Assembly (NCBI GenBank): GCA_937903155.1
Contig: CALCZU010000025.1
Coordinates: 1 to 5,270, forward strand
Origin: an uncultured Bdellovibrionales bacterium
GTDB lineage: Bacteria > Bdellovibrionota > FAC87 > UBA2466
Length of the DNA: 5,270 bases
Direction of reading: 5' to 3'
Both the position numbers and the translations under genes were made by a program. The notes beneath the pieces are model-generated. The model was not told the origin of the DNA. It ran no database searches and saw only the letters and a program-made list of their open reading frames with translations. Of the stretch, positions 4,589-5,270 are shown one piece after another; position 1 is the first letter of the stretch; every line of letters begins with the position of its first letter.

Positions 4589-5270
4589 ATGAAACTTTTT
4601 TTCATCTTATTCATTTCTCAAGGAATTCTTTGGGCGACCGGTTTAGAAGATCTCGATCGATCTTTGTCAAAGTTGAACCCTGTTAATATCGTGGACGCGA
4701 AAAATCCTGCATTAAACGATTACCGCGCGGTACTGAAAGCGTATGCAGGCAAAGACGAAGTCCAGTGTAAGCCTTTTCAAAGTCAGATTGCGGACTTAGA
4801 TGCGCTTCAAAATACGTCCATTGAGTTTGCAAACCAGATTCGAAAGCCACATTCCTTTCCAGTTGCCTCCATTGCTTTAACACCGAATTTAAAATTGAAA
4901 TTTGTAAACCAGCCGCTTCACGCCATGATGCTTTGGGGAAATCCCGAGGGCTGTGCAGTTCGTGCTTGCACCGCATGGGATAAAACGTTGCGCGACCCTT
5001 TTACTCCGGCGTTAGATGGCGTGAAATTCTTCGTCGTTGAAGAACAGGGAAAATTTACGGGCAGTGCGATTCTTCTCTATCCGGTGATGCATGAGAAGAA
5101 GCAATCGTTTCTTCTTTTTATCAATGATCCTAAGAATCGTCTGAGTTACGGTTTAGTTTCGAAAGCGATCGAAAGCTTTTCTGCTTTCACTAAGATTCCC
5201 ATCTGGAAAGTGCATAAAGATCAAAAACAGTATTTTGCGATTTTGGACTCTGCGAAGAGTCGACAAACGA
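4589..5270 (+). CDS. Exported hypothetical protein, 3' end beyond window
   Basis: The frame opens at ATG 4589 with GAGGA three bases upstream and stays open for 227 codons to the window edge, so the gene is truncated by the window. Residues 1-16 (MKLFFILFISQGILWA) look like a signal peptide, with cleavage near WA/TG. I do not recognise the mature protein. Visible features are an N-terminal helical segment (about 19-85), cysteines at 60, 122 and 127, a GNPEGCAVRACTAWDKTLRD stretch (117-136), and an alternating hydrophobic part (VKFFVVEEQGKFTGSAILLYP, 145-165, and FLLFINDP, 174-181) that looks like a beta-sheet core. It is divergent from the trefoil gene. The reading frame and export are well supported; the function is unknown. 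The opposite-strand frame at 4683-4976 is a shadow of this gene. Confidence 0.88.
   Translation, partial: MKLFFILFISQGILWATGLEDLDRSLSKLNPVNIVDAKNPALNDYRAVLKAYAGKDEVQCKPFQSQIADLDALQNTSIEFANQIRKPHSFPVASIALTPNLKLKFVNQPLHAMMLWGNPEGCAVRACTAWDKTLRDPFTPALDGVKFFVVEEQGKFTGSAILLYPVMHEKKQSFLLFINDPKNRLSYGLVSKAIESFSAFTKIPIWKVHKDQKQYFAILDSAKSRQT

Noticed and set aside
4683..4976. Minus-strand open frame of 97 residues
   Set aside because: It is antisense to the partial exported protein beginning at 4589, which has an SD and a signal peptide.

Overview
This is bacterial DNA with compact protein-coding genes, Shine-Dalgarno (SD) sites of the AGGAG type and several Sec-type signal peptides, which points to a Gram-negative organism. 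The run of exported orphan proteins at 2526-5270 reminds me of Bdellovibrio-like predatory bacteria. That is an impression only; no gene here settles the taxonomy.

Region 1 (1-1690) is a small stress or detoxification locus. It opens with the 3' end of a tiny zinc-ribbon-like gene (stop at 145-147). That gene converges on a TetR/AcrR repressor on the minus strand (154-747). The repressor is divergent from a carboxymuconolactone decarboxylase/AhpD-like redox protein (832-1428). The 84-bp gap between them holds a symmetric ACTATAGT element and an ACGCGA/TCGCGT inverted repeat, so the TetR protein probably controls its own gene and the AhpD-like gene. A small helix-hairpin-helix protein (1415-1678) overlaps the end of the AhpD-like gene by 14 bases and is probably translated with it.

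Region 2 (1679-1986) is 308 bp without a gene. It is unusually rich in dyads: a near-perfect 25-bp palindrome across the upstream stop codon, three copies of TTGTTCTCCA (two direct, one inverted), a perfect 10-bp-arm hairpin, and a second 9-bp inverted repeat just before a candidate promoter. That promoter would start transcription at the gloA start codon. gloA (1987-2370) encodes glyoxalase I with all four metal ligands. It has no nearby SD, so it may be leaderless.

Region 3 (2526-3889) is a likely two-gene operon. The first gene encodes an exported cysteine-containing protein with an HExxH zinc-protease-like motif. The second encodes a membrane-anchored helical protein of unknown function. 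An intrinsic terminator at 3898-3935 separates them from a convergent gene (3950-4438) for an exported three-repeat fascin-like beta-trefoil. A further exported protein of unknown function starts at 4589 and runs off the right edge.

The first half therefore deals with reactive compounds (a TetR-controlled AhpD-like protein, and glyoxalase I), and the second half is made of exported proteins. I found no CRISPR array, transposase, tRNA or rRNA. Nothing here demonstrates a new system. The most interesting leads are the dyad-rich gap, the possible leaderless gloA, the AhpD-like/HhH overlap and the HExxH protein with its anchored partner.
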